Of a stretch of 64,000 nucleotides of DNA, positions 36,578 through 46,548 are shown in pieces. The notes under the pieces are model-generated. The model was not told where the DNA came from. It made no database searches and saw only the letters and a list, made by a program, of their open reading frames with translations. A program made the translations under genes and the position numbers. Positions within the stretch are counted from its first letter, which is position 1. Each line of letters begins with the position of its first letter. Origin of the DNA: Balneolales bacterium ANBcel1. Lineage in GTDB: Bacteria; Bacteroidota; Rhodothermia; Balneolales; Natronogracilivirgulaceae. The DNA lies in assembly GCA_029688905.1 (NCBI GenBank), contig JARULB010000008.1:124001-188000 (forward strand), read 5' to 3'.

Positions 36578-37063
36578 TTACAGCGTCAGTATTTCCGCTT
36601 CGCGGGATATCGTATTGAAAAGGGCGACCGTGGCAACTGCCTCGAAGCCATGTGCGGAGCCCGGATTCAGCAGCCGTGTTTCGCCCACCATTTCGTCGAC
36701 CACCTGGTGTGTATGGCCGCTCACAACCAGATCATACGAACCGCATCGGGTCAGGGCTGCGGTTATCGCCGGCTGGGTCCCGTGATAAAGTGCGATACGG
36801 CAACCGTCAATTTCCGTCTCGAAGAACTCATTGTGCAACCGGATGTTGTTCTCCCGGAACTTGCCGATCAGCCGGTAGTGGTCTCCGTCATTATTACCCA
36901 AAACGGCATCCATCTCATATCCCTTGAAGAGCGGGACTGTAAACGGGCTGCAGAAATCACCGGCATGCAGGATTCTTCCCGCTTCCCGGTTGCGGAACAG
37001 CGAAACCGCCCTGGTAATATTCTTCACATGGTCATGGGTGTCGGAAATAATGCCAAGTATCAT
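36578..37063 (-). CDS. Metallophosphoesterase, YfcE/MJ0936 type
   Basis: Small calcineurin-fold phosphodiesterase, 161 residues. Start 37063 is preferred since GAGG precedes it; 37075 is four residues longer. Metal ligands are in GIISDTHDH, ILHAGDF, LGNNDGD and VSGHTHQ. The ending LLNPGSA is characteristic of the YfcE group. Substrate unknown: probably a small phosphodiester. Confidence 0.88.
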   Translation of the reverse strand: MILGIISDTHDHVKNITRAVSLFRNREAGRILHAGDFCSPFTVPLFKGYEMDAVLGNNDGDHYRLIGKFRENNIRLHNEFFETEIDGCRIALYHGTQPAITAALTRCGSYDLVVSGHTHQVVDEMVGETRLLNPGSAHGFEAVATVALFNTISREAEILTL

Positions 37064-37117
37064 AAGGGTCCTCATTTTCTTAAGTGCATACTGCAGTACT
37101 TCAACAACAGAGCCGGT

Positions 37118-38047
37118 TCAGCCGCGGGTTCCCGTGGATTCCGGCAGCATTCTGTACAGTGCCAGCAGCGTCCGGTTTGCCGGAACCGGCAGCTTGAAGG
37201 CATCCGCCTTTCTGACCAGATAACCGCAAAAAGCTTCATATTCCAGCGGCTTTCCGCGCTGACGATCCTGGAAGGTAGAGGTCCGGAACGCTCCCAGTTC
37301 CTCGGCCCCGTCAATAATTTCGGAGCCATCTTCGTCGGTCACCGTCACCCCGGAAGCTCCGGCCACCGCCTGCATTTCGTAAAACAGTTTCCAGGTGGTC
37401 GCGTAGGCGTGCTCGTCCATGAAGACCCGATCGATGGTGACGTTGGCAAGGCCGGTGAGCATGTTGAAAATCCCGTTCCAGATAAACTTGAGCCAGGCCT
37501 GTTTGCGGATATCTTTGGACACTTCACAGGAGATGCCGGCATGCTCAAAATTTTTCTGAAGCTGCAGCACACGATTTGAGGATGCTCCGTTCTCCTCACC
37601 GAAGCAGACATGGGACAGTCCACGGTAATCAATAACCCCTGGTTCTGTTACTTCCACACCGATTCTGCAGAATCCGCGGATGACCCTGTCACGGCCGAAC
37701 ACATCCACCAAAAGTTCAAAGTTTTCCAGACCGTTTTGAAGCGTTAGTACCTGTGTGTGACGACCAATGACCGGACGCAGCTGCTCAATAGCCTCACGGG
37801 TATCAAACGTTTTAACACATATAACTACCAGATCCGGTGGGGCTCCGGCATCCGAGGGATCCCTGACGGCCGCGATTCCATCCACCCGAAACGCTGTAAG
37901 CCCGGTAATTTCGATCCCATTCTGCTGCAGTGCATGCAGATGGTCCCCACGCGCGACAAACGTTACCTCGTGCTTCTCCATCCGTGCCAGGTGCGCGCCG
38001 TAAAAACCGCCGACAGCACCGCTGCCCATGATCAAAATATGCTTCAT
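37118..38047 (-). CDS. panE: 2-dehydropantoate 2-reductase (ketopantoate reductase) family
   Basis: NADPH-dependent reduction of ketopantoate to pantoate in CoA synthesis. The Rossmann loop is MGSGAVGGFYGAHLARM, followed by the NADPH-selecting FVARGDHL. The catalytic Lys is in KQAWLKFIWNG. LQNGLEN and the C-terminal helical domain are intact, 309 residues in all. Other pan genes are absent from the window, so the exact substrate rests on family similarity. Confidence 0.88.
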   Translation of the reverse strand: MKHILIMGSGAVGGFYGAHLARMEKHEVTFVARGDHLHALQQNGIEITGLTAFRVDGIAAVRDPSDAGAPPDLVVICVKTFDTREAIEQLRPVIGRHTQVLTLQNGLENFELLVDVFGRDRVIRGFCRIGVEVTEPGVIDYRGLSHVCFGEENGASSNRVLQLQKNFEHAGISCEVSKDIRKQAWLKFIWNGIFNMLTGLANVTIDRVFMDEHAYATTWKLFYEMQAVAGASGVTVTDEDGSEIIDGAEELGAFRTSTFQDRQRGKPLEYEAFCGYLVRKADAFKLPVPANRTLLALYRMLPESTGTRG

Positions 38048-38218
38048 ATGTCGTTTGTTTTTCTCGCTTATGTGTCTTTATTTATAGTGATTTCCATAAA
38101 TGTATCCCGGACGCATCAGGCTGGCCGGAAGAAAGACAAGCCGCCCGTTTTTTGCCGGTTTCCGGAACCCGGCCGGATACGAACTCGCATGCAGGAGTCA
38201 TAATAACCATCCATACCC

Positions 38219-38956
38219 ATGCCGGACAAGCGGTTTTTCATCGCATTCGCCACCCTCTTGCTCACAGCCGCATTCAGTATCGGTTTTGCGGCCGGGCCGA
38301 AAGGAGCGTCCTCCGGCAAACATGGCACATCCCCCCCTTTCCTGACCCTGCCCGCGGCACAACCGGATACCCTTTTTGAGGGAACACTCCATTATTCGCT
38401 GTATATCAACGACATGCAGCAAAACTTCACCTACCAGATCAGAAATGGCCTGGTACGGATTGAAATAGAGGACCGGCAGTGGGGCGGGACCCTGAAGCTT
38501 TTGATTTCTCCGGAAGAGAAACGGGTAATCGTTCTGATTGATGAAATCCAGGCCTATTCCGAGCTCGAGTTTGCCACCGTCGCGGAGCACGGAGAACCAT
38601 TTGTAGAGAACCTGGTGCAGTTTGTTCCGACACAGAACCGGCAGGAGATAGCAGGCGTTGAAAACACCGAGTACTATCTTGTAACTGAAGACGGTGGTGA
38701 GATCCGTTTCTGGTCACCGGCCGATTCCAGGCGCTACGGCCACTTCCGGTTTCCCGATTTCGGAAAATACATCCCCGCCCGATTGCTGGATCAGGATCTT
38801 TCTGAGGGGCTTTTCCCATTTGCCATTTACTACAAGGATGAAAGCAACACCGTTGAAATCGTTTTGCAGCATATTGAAGAGAACAGGCTGGATCCGGGAC
38901 TTTTTTCTGTTCCTGCCACCTATCGGAACATCAACGTGGCCATGCCTGATTACTGA
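38219..38956 (+). CDS. Secreted DUF4412-like protein
   Basis: Exported 245-residue protein of unknown function. A signal peptide (FFIAFATLLLTAAFSIGFAAG) is followed by a low-complexity Gly/Ser/Pro stretch. The rest is beta-rich: FEGTLHYSLYINDMQQNFTY, then LVRIEIEDRQWGGTLKLLIS and YYLVTEDGGEIRFW, a pattern seen in DUF4412 proteins. It is probably periplasmic or outer-membrane associated. Divergent from panE across 171 bp. Confidence 0.7.
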   Translation: MPDKRFFIAFATLLLTAAFSIGFAAGPKGASSGKHGTSPPFLTLPAAQPDTLFEGTLHYSLYINDMQQNFTYQIRNGLVRIEIEDRQWGGTLKLLISPEEKRVIVLIDEIQAYSELEFATVAEHGEPFVENLVQFVPTQNRQEIAGVENTEYYLVTEDGGEIRFWSPADSRRYGHFRFPDFGKYIPARLLDQDLSEGLFPFAIYYKDESNTVEIVLQHIEENRLDPGLFSVPATYRNINVAMPDY

Positions 38957-39025
38957 AATCCCGGGGTTCAATTTGCCTGAACCGTTATTGAAACCCGGGT
39001 CCCCGACACCTTAATCCATCCAACC

Positions 39026-39865
39026 ATGTCCAACAACGAATCCTCCCACTTTACCTGCAGCGGATTCTCTTCGGCACCGTTTCTGTCAGCTTGCCTTCTT
39101 ATTATTTTCTGCCTCGGCGGGATGTCCACTCCGGCAGTTGCCGCAGCCCCGAGCGCCGCTTCCAAGCTGTTGCAAGTCGATGATAAACTGGAACACGCAT
39201 TCGAGCTGAAGGATGCATTCCGCGATGAGGAAGCGCTGGAGGCTTTTGTCTTGGTGCTGGAAGAGGACGAGACCCATTTTGAAGCCCTCTGGAATGTGGT
39301 GATGCTTCACACATCGATCGGATACCGGCAAAGCCGGAGCAGAGACATGGAGGCGCATTACGAAAGTGCGTTTGAGTATGCCAGGCGCCTGATTGATGCC
39401 CATCCCGACCGGGCAGGCGCTCATTTCGCGTACGCTGCGGCGGTTGGCCGAAAGGCACAGAGTGTCGGAGCCCGAGAGCGCCTCCGCCTCTCCACGGAAA
39501 TCCGCGAACATGCGGAGAAGGCGGTGGAGCTGGATCCCGAGTATTCACGGGCCTGGAATGTGCTTGGCAACTGGCATCACCGTGCCGCCAACCTGTCGCG
39601 CCTGGAACGTCTTGCCGCAAACGCCCTGTTTGGCGGCGCTCCCGAAGGGGCCAGTAACGACACCGCACGGGAAGCCTTCCGGAAAGCACTGGAAATTGAT
39701 TCCCACTTTATCCTCTATTATCACGATAAAGCGGAGTTTCTGCTGACCATCGGCGAAGAAGCCGAAGCAGAGCGGGTGCTCCGACAAGGTCTGGAGCAGG
39801 AGATTGTTACCAGCGATGATGAGCTCTGGAAAGAAAACATGCGGGAATTACTGGCGGATTTGTAG
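39026..39865 (+). CDS. Secreted TPR-like protein
   Basis: Exported 279-residue protein. The signal peptide is FLSACLLIIFCLGGMSTPAVA. The body is alpha-solenoid: repeats such as AFRDEEALEAFVLVLEEDET, then RAGAHFAYAAAVGRKAQ and YSRAWNVLGNWHHRAANLSR, each about 34 residues or slightly longer. The arrangement recalls bacterial RMDN-like TPR proteins. It may be a scaffold in the periplasm. It lies 69 bases after the DUF4412-like gene, so the two are probably co-expressed. Confidence 0.75.
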   Translation: MSNNESSHFTCSGFSSAPFLSACLLIIFCLGGMSTPAVAAAPSAASKLLQVDDKLEHAFELKDAFRDEEALEAFVLVLEEDETHFEALWNVVMLHTSIGYRQSRSRDMEAHYESAFEYARRLIDAHPDRAGAHFAYAAAVGRKAQSVGARERLRLSTEIREHAEKAVELDPEYSRAWNVLGNWHHRAANLSRLERLAANALFGGAPEGASNDTAREAFRKALEIDSHFILYYHDKAEFLLTIGEEAEAERVLRQGLEQEIVTSDDELWKENMRELLADL

Positions 39866-39988
39866 TACCGGTTGCGGCCTCCAATGGCAGTTCCAGGGGC
39901 GAACGGCTCTCTGGCGGCTGTACACCAGGAACCGCAATCAAATCATAACGGCCAGCAAACGGAAATTCTCCGACCGGCTGATCCCTGC

Positions 39989-40588
39989 CTACAAACTGCG
40001 GATGGTTGATCCGCAGTGCATCATGCGGTCTCCGTGGTAGGGATTCCAAATCCGCTCCTCGGTACTCAGCCAGTCGCCGTTTCCACCGTTGACCATCGGA
40101 CACCGCTGATGGTAAAGGGCGTTTCGGCTGTGCCCGATTGCATCCACCATGGCAATCATCGTATCGGACAGATCCAGAAACGCCTTCCGCTGCTCTTCAA
40201 CATCCGACCCTGAACCAATGTGATCGCTTGCTTCCAGCAGATCAACACCCCATAACCCCAGTTCGGCACGTATGGCGGGCTCGAACTCCTGCTGCATGAA
40301 ATTGCGGACATGACCATTCATCTGTTCCGAGTGTTCTGCTGCCGTCTCCGGATCCGATGCTGTCAGTGCCTCCGAAACACGCAAATAGGACTCCAGCACT
40401 TCATCAAATACGGCCATGGCTTCGGGGGAAACAACCGTTTCCGAATCGCCGATATTTGCAGCTCCATTTCCCGGCTGCTGGTTTTGCATTTCGGACGGGG
40501 CTTCGGCGTCATGTGCATGGTGATGCTCTTCGTTGCCGCAGGCGAAAACCAGCAGTGTGATTCCCGCTAACATGGATACTTTATACAT
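39989..40588 (-). CDS. Copper-island lipoprotein with a DUF3347-like domain
   Basis: Outer- or inner-membrane lipoprotein, 199 residues. The start at 40588 follows AAGG and gives a lipobox LVFAC. A His-rich linker (EEHHHAHDAE) follows, then a helical domain ending in LYHQRCPMVNGGNGDWLSTE, IWNPY and MMHCG. Almost the same motif closes the CusB adaptor of this island (YHQYCPMV, WLSSEE, NPY, MLRCG). Cys, Met and His placement suggests copper or silver capture in the periplasm. It is the last gene of the island; a small hairpin (39995-40017) overlaps its stop codon. Confidence 0.82.
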   Translation of the reverse strand: MYKVSMLAGITLLVFACGNEEHHHAHDAEAPSEMQNQQPGNGAANIGDSETVVSPEAMAVFDEVLESYLRVSEALTASDPETAAEHSEQMNGHVRNFMQQEFEPAIRAELGLWGVDLLEASDHIGSGSDVEEQRKAFLDLSDTMIAMVDAIGHSRNALYHQRCPMVNGGNGDWLSTEERIWNPYHGDRMMHCGSTIRSL

Positions 40589-40789
40589 TGACTTGCCTTC
40601 TGGTTTATCTGGTTTATGGTGATCGCTTTCCATGTGAGAACGAAAATATGGAAAATAGATTTTTTTCATGTTGTTGAAAAAATTGTTTTTCTCGTGCGTG
40701 GTTTGGGCGGCCAGGGTCCGTTTAGCTTCATATATTTCAAGATAATTTTACCGGTATTATCTGATTGTTTGAAGCCGGCCTCTGCCGGT

Positions 40790-42976
40790 TTACGAATCCA
40801 GCTTTATAAATCGCGCGTTGATCGCGACTATGACGGTACTGAGAGACATCAGTACAGCTCCTACTGCCGGACTCAATACAACACCCCAGGCAAACAATAC
40901 ACCAGCCGCGAGCGGTATCGCTACCACGTTGTATCCGGTCGCCCAGAACAGGTTCTGCACCATCTTGCCGTAGGTCGCCTTCGAAAGCTGTATCACATGA
41001 GCGACATCTTCCGGATTGTTGCGCACCAAAACGATATCGCCGGTCTCTACGGCGACATCAGACCCGGCTCCGATCGCAATACCCACATCCGCACTGGCCA
41101 GAGCCGGCGCGTCATTTACACCATCACCGGTCATTGCCACCGTTTTTCCCTGGCTTTGGACCTCTTTTACCTTGTCCGCTTTTTCATCCGGGAGCACCTC
41201 GGCAAACACCTGATCGATGCCCAGCTCCTTCGCCACATATTCCGCAGTCTGACGGTTGTCCCCGGTGAGCATCACACATTGAATTCCCATGTCGTGCAGC
41301 CGGCTGACGGCCTGACGGGACTCGGATCGAATCTCATCTCCCAGCGCCACGGCACCTTCCAGTTTTGCGTCGAGAATCACAAAAACAACCGTCTTGCCTT
41401 GCGACGAAATCTCCTCGACCTGATCTTGCGGATAGTCCATCTTTTCATCGCGAACATACCCCGGGCTGACTACCTTCACCGACCGGCCGTTCACATCTCC
41501 TTCCACCCCTTTTCCGGTGATGGAATTGAAATTCTCCACCTTCCACTGATCACCCGCTTTCTGGACAATTCCCCGCGCTATCGGATGCTCCGAGTGGGCC
41601 TCTACCGCGGCGGCATAATTCAGAAGCTCATCGTCACTAACCTGATCATTGAAATTCAGGATATCGGTGACGGTGAAGGTGCCTTCGGTCAATGTCCCGG
41701 TTTTATCGAAAATTACGGCATCCAGGTTGCGGGCAAGTTCGAACGCGGTACGGTTCCGGATCAGAAATCCGTTGGTCGCAGCCAGTGATGTGGAGACGGA
41801 GACCACCAGTGGAATCGCCAGTCCCAATGCATGTGGACAGGCGATGACCATGACCGTTACGGTTCGGTTGATCGCGAAATTAAGCTCCTGGCCGGTGAAG
41901 AGTGTCCAGGCGAAGAACGTCAGTACCCCCCCGAAAATCGCAACCAGAGTAAGCCAAAAAGCCGCCCGGTTTGCCAGATCCTGTGTTTTCGATTTGCTTT
42001 CCTGTGCCTGGCGCACCAGGCCGATAACCTGCGAAAGGAATGATTCATCGCCGGTTTTGTGGATTTTCACGGTAATGGACCCTTCCTCATTCACCGCACC
42101 GCCAATCACCTCGTCATCTTTTTTCTTTTCAACCGGGAGGGATTCGCCGGTCAGCATCGCTTCGTTGACATTGGTACTGCCCTCGATCACGATGCCGTCG
42201 GCCGGAATTTTTTCTCCGGGTTTGATGAGGATATGATCTCCGGTTTTCAGATCTTCCACGGGCACGTCTTCGGTCGATCCGTCCTCATTGACCCGGTGTG
42301 CCTTGCCCGGCAGAAGCTCAGCCAGTTTCTCCAGTGCGGCCGATGCGCTCATCACCGAACGCATTTCGATCCAGTGGCCCAGCAGCATAATCGCAACCAG
42401 GGTGGAAAGCTCCCAGAAAAGCAGGTGCCCTTCCAGGCCGAACACCACAAAAATGCTATAGAAGAAGGCGACAGAGATGGCGAGTCCGATCAATGTCATC
42501 ATCCCCGGCAGTTTTTGACGCAGCTCACTCACCAGGCCGGACAGAAACGGCCATCCGCCGAAGAAGTAAACGACAGACGATAATGCCGCCAGCAGCCAGG
42601 TATCTCCGGAAAAACGCCAGTCCACACCGAGAAACTCCTGGATCATGGGTGACAGGCCGAGAATCGGGATGGTCAATGCCAGCACCCACCAAAAACGGAA
42701 TTTGAAATCTTCGACCATGGCGGCGTGATGCGCGTGGTGATCGTGCCCATGGTCGTGGCTGTGGTGTTCATGTCCGTGGTCGTGGTGGTCGTGCTCTTTG
42801 TGGCCACTGTGATCATGTTGGCCATGATCGTGATGTTCGTGGTTACTGTGACCGCTGTGTTCTCCATGACTCTTCTGATCGTGTCCATGTCCACCATGAC
42901 TTCGGTGCTGAGCGTGGCGTTTGTGGTCTCCGTGATCCTTCTTATGATCTTCGTGATTCTGATGTTTTGTACCCAT
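40790..42976 (-). CDS. copB: Copper/silver P-type ATPase with CPH motif (CopB type), His-rich N-terminus
   Basis: Inner-membrane metal exporter of 728 residues. The start at 42976 is chosen for the GGAG upstream; a 20-residue longer frame exists. The first 84 residues contain 34 His in HDH, GHDH and similar runs and no HMA domain. The metal motif is CPH at residues 380-382 (P1B-3 type), then DKTGTLTEG, the GDNRQTA hinge and [10 protein letters not shown]. Eight membrane segments are expected. CPH pumps handle Cu(II) or Cu/Ag rather than Cu(I), complementing the CPC pump CopA in the same island. Confidence 0.9.
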   Translation of the reverse strand: MGTKHQNHEDHKKDHGDHKRHAQHRSHGGHGHDQKSHGEHSGHSNHEHHDHGQHDHSGHKEHDHHDHGHEHHSHDHGHDHHAHHAAMVEDFKFRFWWVLALTIPILGLSPMIQEFLGVDWRFSGDTWLLAALSSVVYFFGGWPFLSGLVSELRQKLPGMMTLIGLAISVAFFYSIFVVFGLEGHLLFWELSTLVAIMLLGHWIEMRSVMSASAALEKLAELLPGKAHRVNEDGSTEDVPVEDLKTGDHILIKPGEKIPADGIVIEGSTNVNEAMLTGESLPVEKKKDDEVIGGAVNEEGSITVKIHKTGDESFLSQVIGLVRQAQESKSKTQDLANRAAFWLTLVAIFGGVLTFFAWTLFTGQELNFAINRTVTVMVIACPHALGLAIPLVVSVSTSLAATNGFLIRNRTAFELARNLDAVIFDKTGTLTEGTFTVTDILNFNDQVSDDELLNYAAAVEAHSEHPIARGIVQKAGDQWKVENFNSITGKGVEGDVNGRSVKVVSPGYVRDEKMDYPQDQVEEISSQGKTVVFVILDAKLEGAVALGDEIRSESRQAVSRLHDMGIQCVMLTGDNRQTAEYVAKELGIDQVFAEVLPDEKADKVKEVQSQGKTVAMTGDGVNDAPALASADVGIAIGAGSDVAVETGDIVLVRNNPEDVAHVIQLSKATYGKMVQNLFWATGYNVVAIPLAAGVLFAWGVVLSPAVGAVLMSLSTVIVAINARFIKLDS

Positions 42977-43174
42977 AGATAACTCCGCTTTGGATTTATT
43001 TACGATCAATCCGGCGTTTTGCCGAGCTTCAAACATGCATCATTTGGTACTTTCATTTATATAACACTTCGATAATGTTAGGGTTCTCTCCATCGCAATC
43101 ACCTTTTATATTGGAGGGTTTTGGCAGAAGCACCCGTTCCATTTCAACAGCGCTTCTGCCACATTACCCAATCA

Positions 43175-45013
43175 TTAATGCTCGATTCGCTCGACCACCT
43201 CGCCGCAGCGCAGCATGTTCGGGTCATAGGGATTCGCGATTTCCTCTTCGCTACTCAGCCAGGACTCGTCCACCATCGGACAGTATTGATGATAGAGCAA
43301 TCCGGGGATTTCATAATTATGAACGGCCTCGATGAGTATGTGCGAAAGCATGGCAAATCCCTCTCGCTGCCCTTCGATGTCATCGGCCCCCAAAATGTGC
43401 TCCAGGTGTCCTTCTATTGCTTCATGCTGATCCATCCAGCGCATGTGTGCATCACCTTGCATCCGGTGCAGGCCGACGGACTCCAATGCATCGGCCGTGC
43501 GCTGAAAAGCCTCACGGGCACCTTCGAAATCGGATGCGACAAACGCTTCCTTTCCTTCCAGGTAATGATCCAGCAGCGTCAGAAAATCATCCCGGAAATC
43601 ATCGGTGGCACCGTCAACCGCATCTCCGTGCTCATGCAGGTCGTGGTCGTCTTGCTCCGTATCGGCCGGATCGGCGTGGCCATTATGATTCGTCGCCGGA
43701 TCGTCACGACTCTCCATCGTCCCGTGATTGTGCACCGGCACGGCACCGGTTCCCGGCTCACGGTTCATCATACTGAACCGGTCGGCCAGCTGGAATTCGC
43801 TGTCAATACGAAACGCACCGTGAAAGACAACATCCTCACCTTCACCGACACCATCCTCAATCACAAAATAATCACCTGCACGCGGACCCAGTTCAACTTC
43901 CCGGACTTCAAACCGGGGCACATCGGCGCTGTGATCACGAATGTAGACAAGGGATCGCGGACCGGTCCAGAGTACCGAGGAGGCCGGCACCATCAACTTC
44001 TGCTCAGCCAGCTCTGCCCGGACCTTTCCCGACACCAGCATATCCGGCTTAAGGCGACCATCGGCATTTTCGATATCTGCCCGGATTCCGACCGTACGGC
44101 TGGATGGGTTGACTACCGGATCGATGTAACTGACGGTCGCGGTTCGCGTATCTCCGGGATTTGCCCGGCTTGTAAATGAAACCTCATCTCCGATAGAAAT
44201 CCACCCGAGATCCTCTTCGTATGCTTCAAGCACAACCCAGAGTGACTCCAGGTTGGCCACTTCGTAGATGATCGTTCCTTCCGCGATATACTGCTCATCG
44301 GCCACATTGCGCCTGAGTACAATCCCGTCAACCGGCGACAGAATTTCCATTTCCCGCTGCACTCCGCCGTGCTCAATGATCGCGTCTATCTGTTCGCTGC
44401 TGAACTCCCACAGGCGAAATTTCTGCCGGGCCGCTTCATAGAGCCGGGGGTTGCGGTCACGCTGCCGTGCCGCTTCCAACAGCTCCCGCTGTGCGGTCAC
44501 AAGCTCCGGTGAATAGACCGTAGCCATGGGTTCTCCTTTTCGGATAACCGCCCCTGTGAAATTTATTTTGGCTTCAATAATCCGGCCGGGAAAGTGGGTG
44601 GTTATGTTGGTGATGCGGCGTTCGTCGACCTTCACACGGCCCGGCAAGGTTACTTCCTTGACCGGCGTATCATACCGGACGGGCACGGTTTGGATATTTG
44701 CCAGCTGAATGGCCGATTCGGTCATCACCATGGAATAGTCATCTTCCCGTTCTTCAGAAGAGGCCGGAATGAGATCCATACCGCAAATCGGGCACTGACC
44801 CGGACCATCTTCCCGAACGGACGGGTGCATGGAGCAGGTCCACACTTCCTCACCGTTTTGCGCCGATCCCGCCATCTCATGGTCGTGCGTGTGTACATGG
44901 CCATCCTGATCATGATCGTGATCTGCCGTGCCCGAGAACAGGATCCAGCCGAGCAGCAATCCCGCCAGGACCAGCCCCACTCCGATAAGTATCTGATTTC
45001 TTGTAAGTGTCAT
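43175..45013 (-). CDS. cusB: CusB-like periplasmic adaptor with metal-binding N-terminus and DUF3347-like tail
   Basis: Membrane-fusion protein linking CusA to the outer-membrane channel, 612 residues. A signal-anchor (about 9-27) and a His stretch are followed by a heavy-metal-binding domain (VWTCSMHPSVREDGPGQCP, then CGMDLIP). The barrel-sandwich and beta-barrel (about 120-420) contain GRIIEAKINFTGAVIRKG and VPASSVL. A His/Asp-rich linker (about 425-470) leads to a C-terminal domain (about 475-612) with YHQYCPMV, WLSSEEE, NPYDPNMLRCG, which repeats the end of the separate lipoprotein. Typical CusB is about 400 residues; the extra 200 are this fused domain. Confidence 0.92.
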   Translation of the reverse strand: MTLTRNQILIGVGLVLAGLLLGWILFSGTADHDHDQDGHVHTHDHEMAGSAQNGEEVWTCSMHPSVREDGPGQCPICGMDLIPASSEEREDDYSMVMTESAIQLANIQTVPVRYDTPVKEVTLPGRVKVDERRITNITTHFPGRIIEAKINFTGAVIRKGEPMATVYSPELVTAQRELLEAARQRDRNPRLYEAARQKFRLWEFSSEQIDAIIEHGGVQREMEILSPVDGIVLRRNVADEQYIAEGTIIYEVANLESLWVVLEAYEEDLGWISIGDEVSFTSRANPGDTRTATVSYIDPVVNPSSRTVGIRADIENADGRLKPDMLVSGKVRAELAEQKLMVPASSVLWTGPRSLVYIRDHSADVPRFEVREVELGPRAGDYFVIEDGVGEGEDVVFHGAFRIDSEFQLADRFSMMNREPGTGAVPVHNHGTMESRDDPATNHNGHADPADTEQDDHDLHEHGDAVDGATDDFRDDFLTLLDHYLEGKEAFVASDFEGAREAFQRTADALESVGLHRMQGDAHMRWMDQHEAIEGHLEHILGADDIEGQREGFAMLSHILIEAVHNYEIPGLLYHQYCPMVDESWLSSEEEIANPYDPNMLRCGEVVERIEH

Positions 45014-45060
45014 TTTGCTATGATTATGTATTGAAAAAAATGTATCGACAGGTTGTGTAC

Positions 45061-46548
45061 CTATTGGGATGTTGTGTTGAAACTGGTGATTCTTTCATTT
45101 TCCGTGATGCTTTCAATCCGGATGACCGCCTTGTTCTGCCGAACCAGCGCTTCTATGCGCTGCAGTTCCAGGTCCAGCAGCTCGCGTTGCATTTGAAGCA
45201 CTTCATCAAATCGTGCATTACCGGCGGCATATTCATCGCCCAGAATCGCATATGCCTGTTCCGCCCTGGGAATCAGCTCATCCGTAAGCAACCGAATGGA
45301 TCGCCCCGATTCCCGGTAGCGCTCGAGCGATTCTTCCAGCTCGGTAAGCAGTGTGTTTTTTGTGTGGATGCGTTCATAGTCCAGGCCCTGCAACTGCTCG
45401 GTGGCCTGGCGGTTCTGCGCGCTGTAGCGTGACCGATAGAGCGGTACCCGAATGGTCGCCATCCCGACAAAACCCTCTTTCATGTCGGGATCCATGGACA
45501 TCGGTCCGAAATCTCTGCCCATCACCTCCAATCCAAGCCCAAAACTTGGACGACCGTCAAGTCGGGCCTGATTTTGCTGTTCGCGAAGCATGCGCTCCCG
45601 TGCATCAAGTTGGTCAAACCGGGGATTCTGCTCCAGCAGCCTTGCTTTTAATGCTTCTTCCGTATAGGGAAGCGGCCGTGATCCGATCTCCGATGCCGTC
45701 CGTACTACCGCATCGGAATCCCGGTTTAGCAGGGAATTGAAGCGCGCTCTTAACGGGTTCTTCCGGTCCGTCAGGTTCGCGATCATGGTTTGCAGCCGCT
45801 GCTCTTCCATCTGGATGCGAAGCAAATCAGCCTGACCGGTACGTGCGGTCTCATAGCGAACTTCCACGAGGGTCTCCAGATCACGAACCAGACCAATCGT
45901 CTCTTCGGCGATTTCAATCTGTCGCTGCAGCTCTGAAAGCTCAAACCATACCGTCCGGATATCGCGATACAGCTCCAGTTGCCGGCTGTTCAACTGCTGC
46001 AGGTCCGCCTCCGATGACGCCCGCTGCATCTCACGCCGTGACTCCAGGGTTCCGAACCAGGGGAACATCTGCATGGCGGAGATCGAAAAACGGCCGAGAA
46101 CCGTTTCCGACATCATCGGATTAAAATCGTACCCGATGCTCACTTCGGGATCGGGCAATGCTCCTACCTGAAAAACTTTTTCCTGTTCCGAACGGTAGCG
46201 GTGCCAAAGTGCGCGCAGTTCCGGATTCTCTTCTGCGGCAATACGGAGGTATTCCTCAAGTTGCGGATGAGGCGACGGACCGATTTGCTGTTCCGGGTGA
46301 TCCTGTGCCCGGGCCGATGATCCGGCCAAAGCCACCATCGCAATTATCATAACGGTCATACCGAATTTCCCGAAAAATCCGGACGCACCGACCGATATCG
46401 AGCTGGTCCGCACGATCCGCATACATCCGGCTGGACCGCTCTTCCGAAAACCGGCCGGCCGGGTTTGCAACAAGCCTGTAAGACCGGCCATCCACCCGGC
46501 TGCCCGTATCACCCTTGTTTGTTCTTGAGTGTTATTGATTTCAATCAT
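45061..46548 (-). CDS. TolC-family outer-membrane efflux channel (CusC-like)
   Basis: Outer-membrane tunnel for the CusBA pump, 495 residues. The start ATG overlaps the cusA stop (ATGA), implying coupled translation. The N-terminus is long; a signal peptide resides at about 60-82 (GMTVMIIAMVALAGSSARAQ). Two outer-membrane efflux repeats follow: EYLRIAAEENPELRALWHRY and a second after QNPRFDQLDARERMLREQQN. Helical coiled-coil regions carry many Gln and Glu. It is positioned between cusA and cusB, an order common in Bacteroidota metal pumps. Confidence 0.9.
   Translation of the reverse strand: MIEINNTQEQTRVIRAAGWMAGLTGLLQTRPAGFRKSGPAGCMRIVRTSSISVGASGFFGKFGMTVMIIAMVALAGSSARAQDHPEQQIGPSPHPQLEEYLRIAAEENPELRALWHRYRSEQEKVFQVGALPDPEVSIGYDFNPMMSETVLGRFSISAMQMFPWFGTLESRREMQRASSEADLQQLNSRQLELYRDIRTVWFELSELQRQIEIAEETIGLVRDLETLVEVRYETARTGQADLLRIQMEEQRLQTMIANLTDRKNPLRARFNSLLNRDSDAVVRTASEIGSRPLPYTEEALKARLLEQNPRFDQLDARERMLREQQNQARLDGRPSFGLGLEVMGRDFGPMSMDPDMKEGFVGMATIRVPLYRSRYSAQNRQATEQLQGLDYERIHTKNTLLTELEESLERYRESGRSIRLLTDELIPRAEQAYAILGDEYAAGNARFDEVLQMQRELLDLELQRIEALVRQNKAVIRIESITENERITSFNTTSQ

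Noticed and set aside
40616-41788. 390-residue plus-strand frame at the end of copB
   Set aside because: Antisense to the ATPase and its leader; basic low-information translation.
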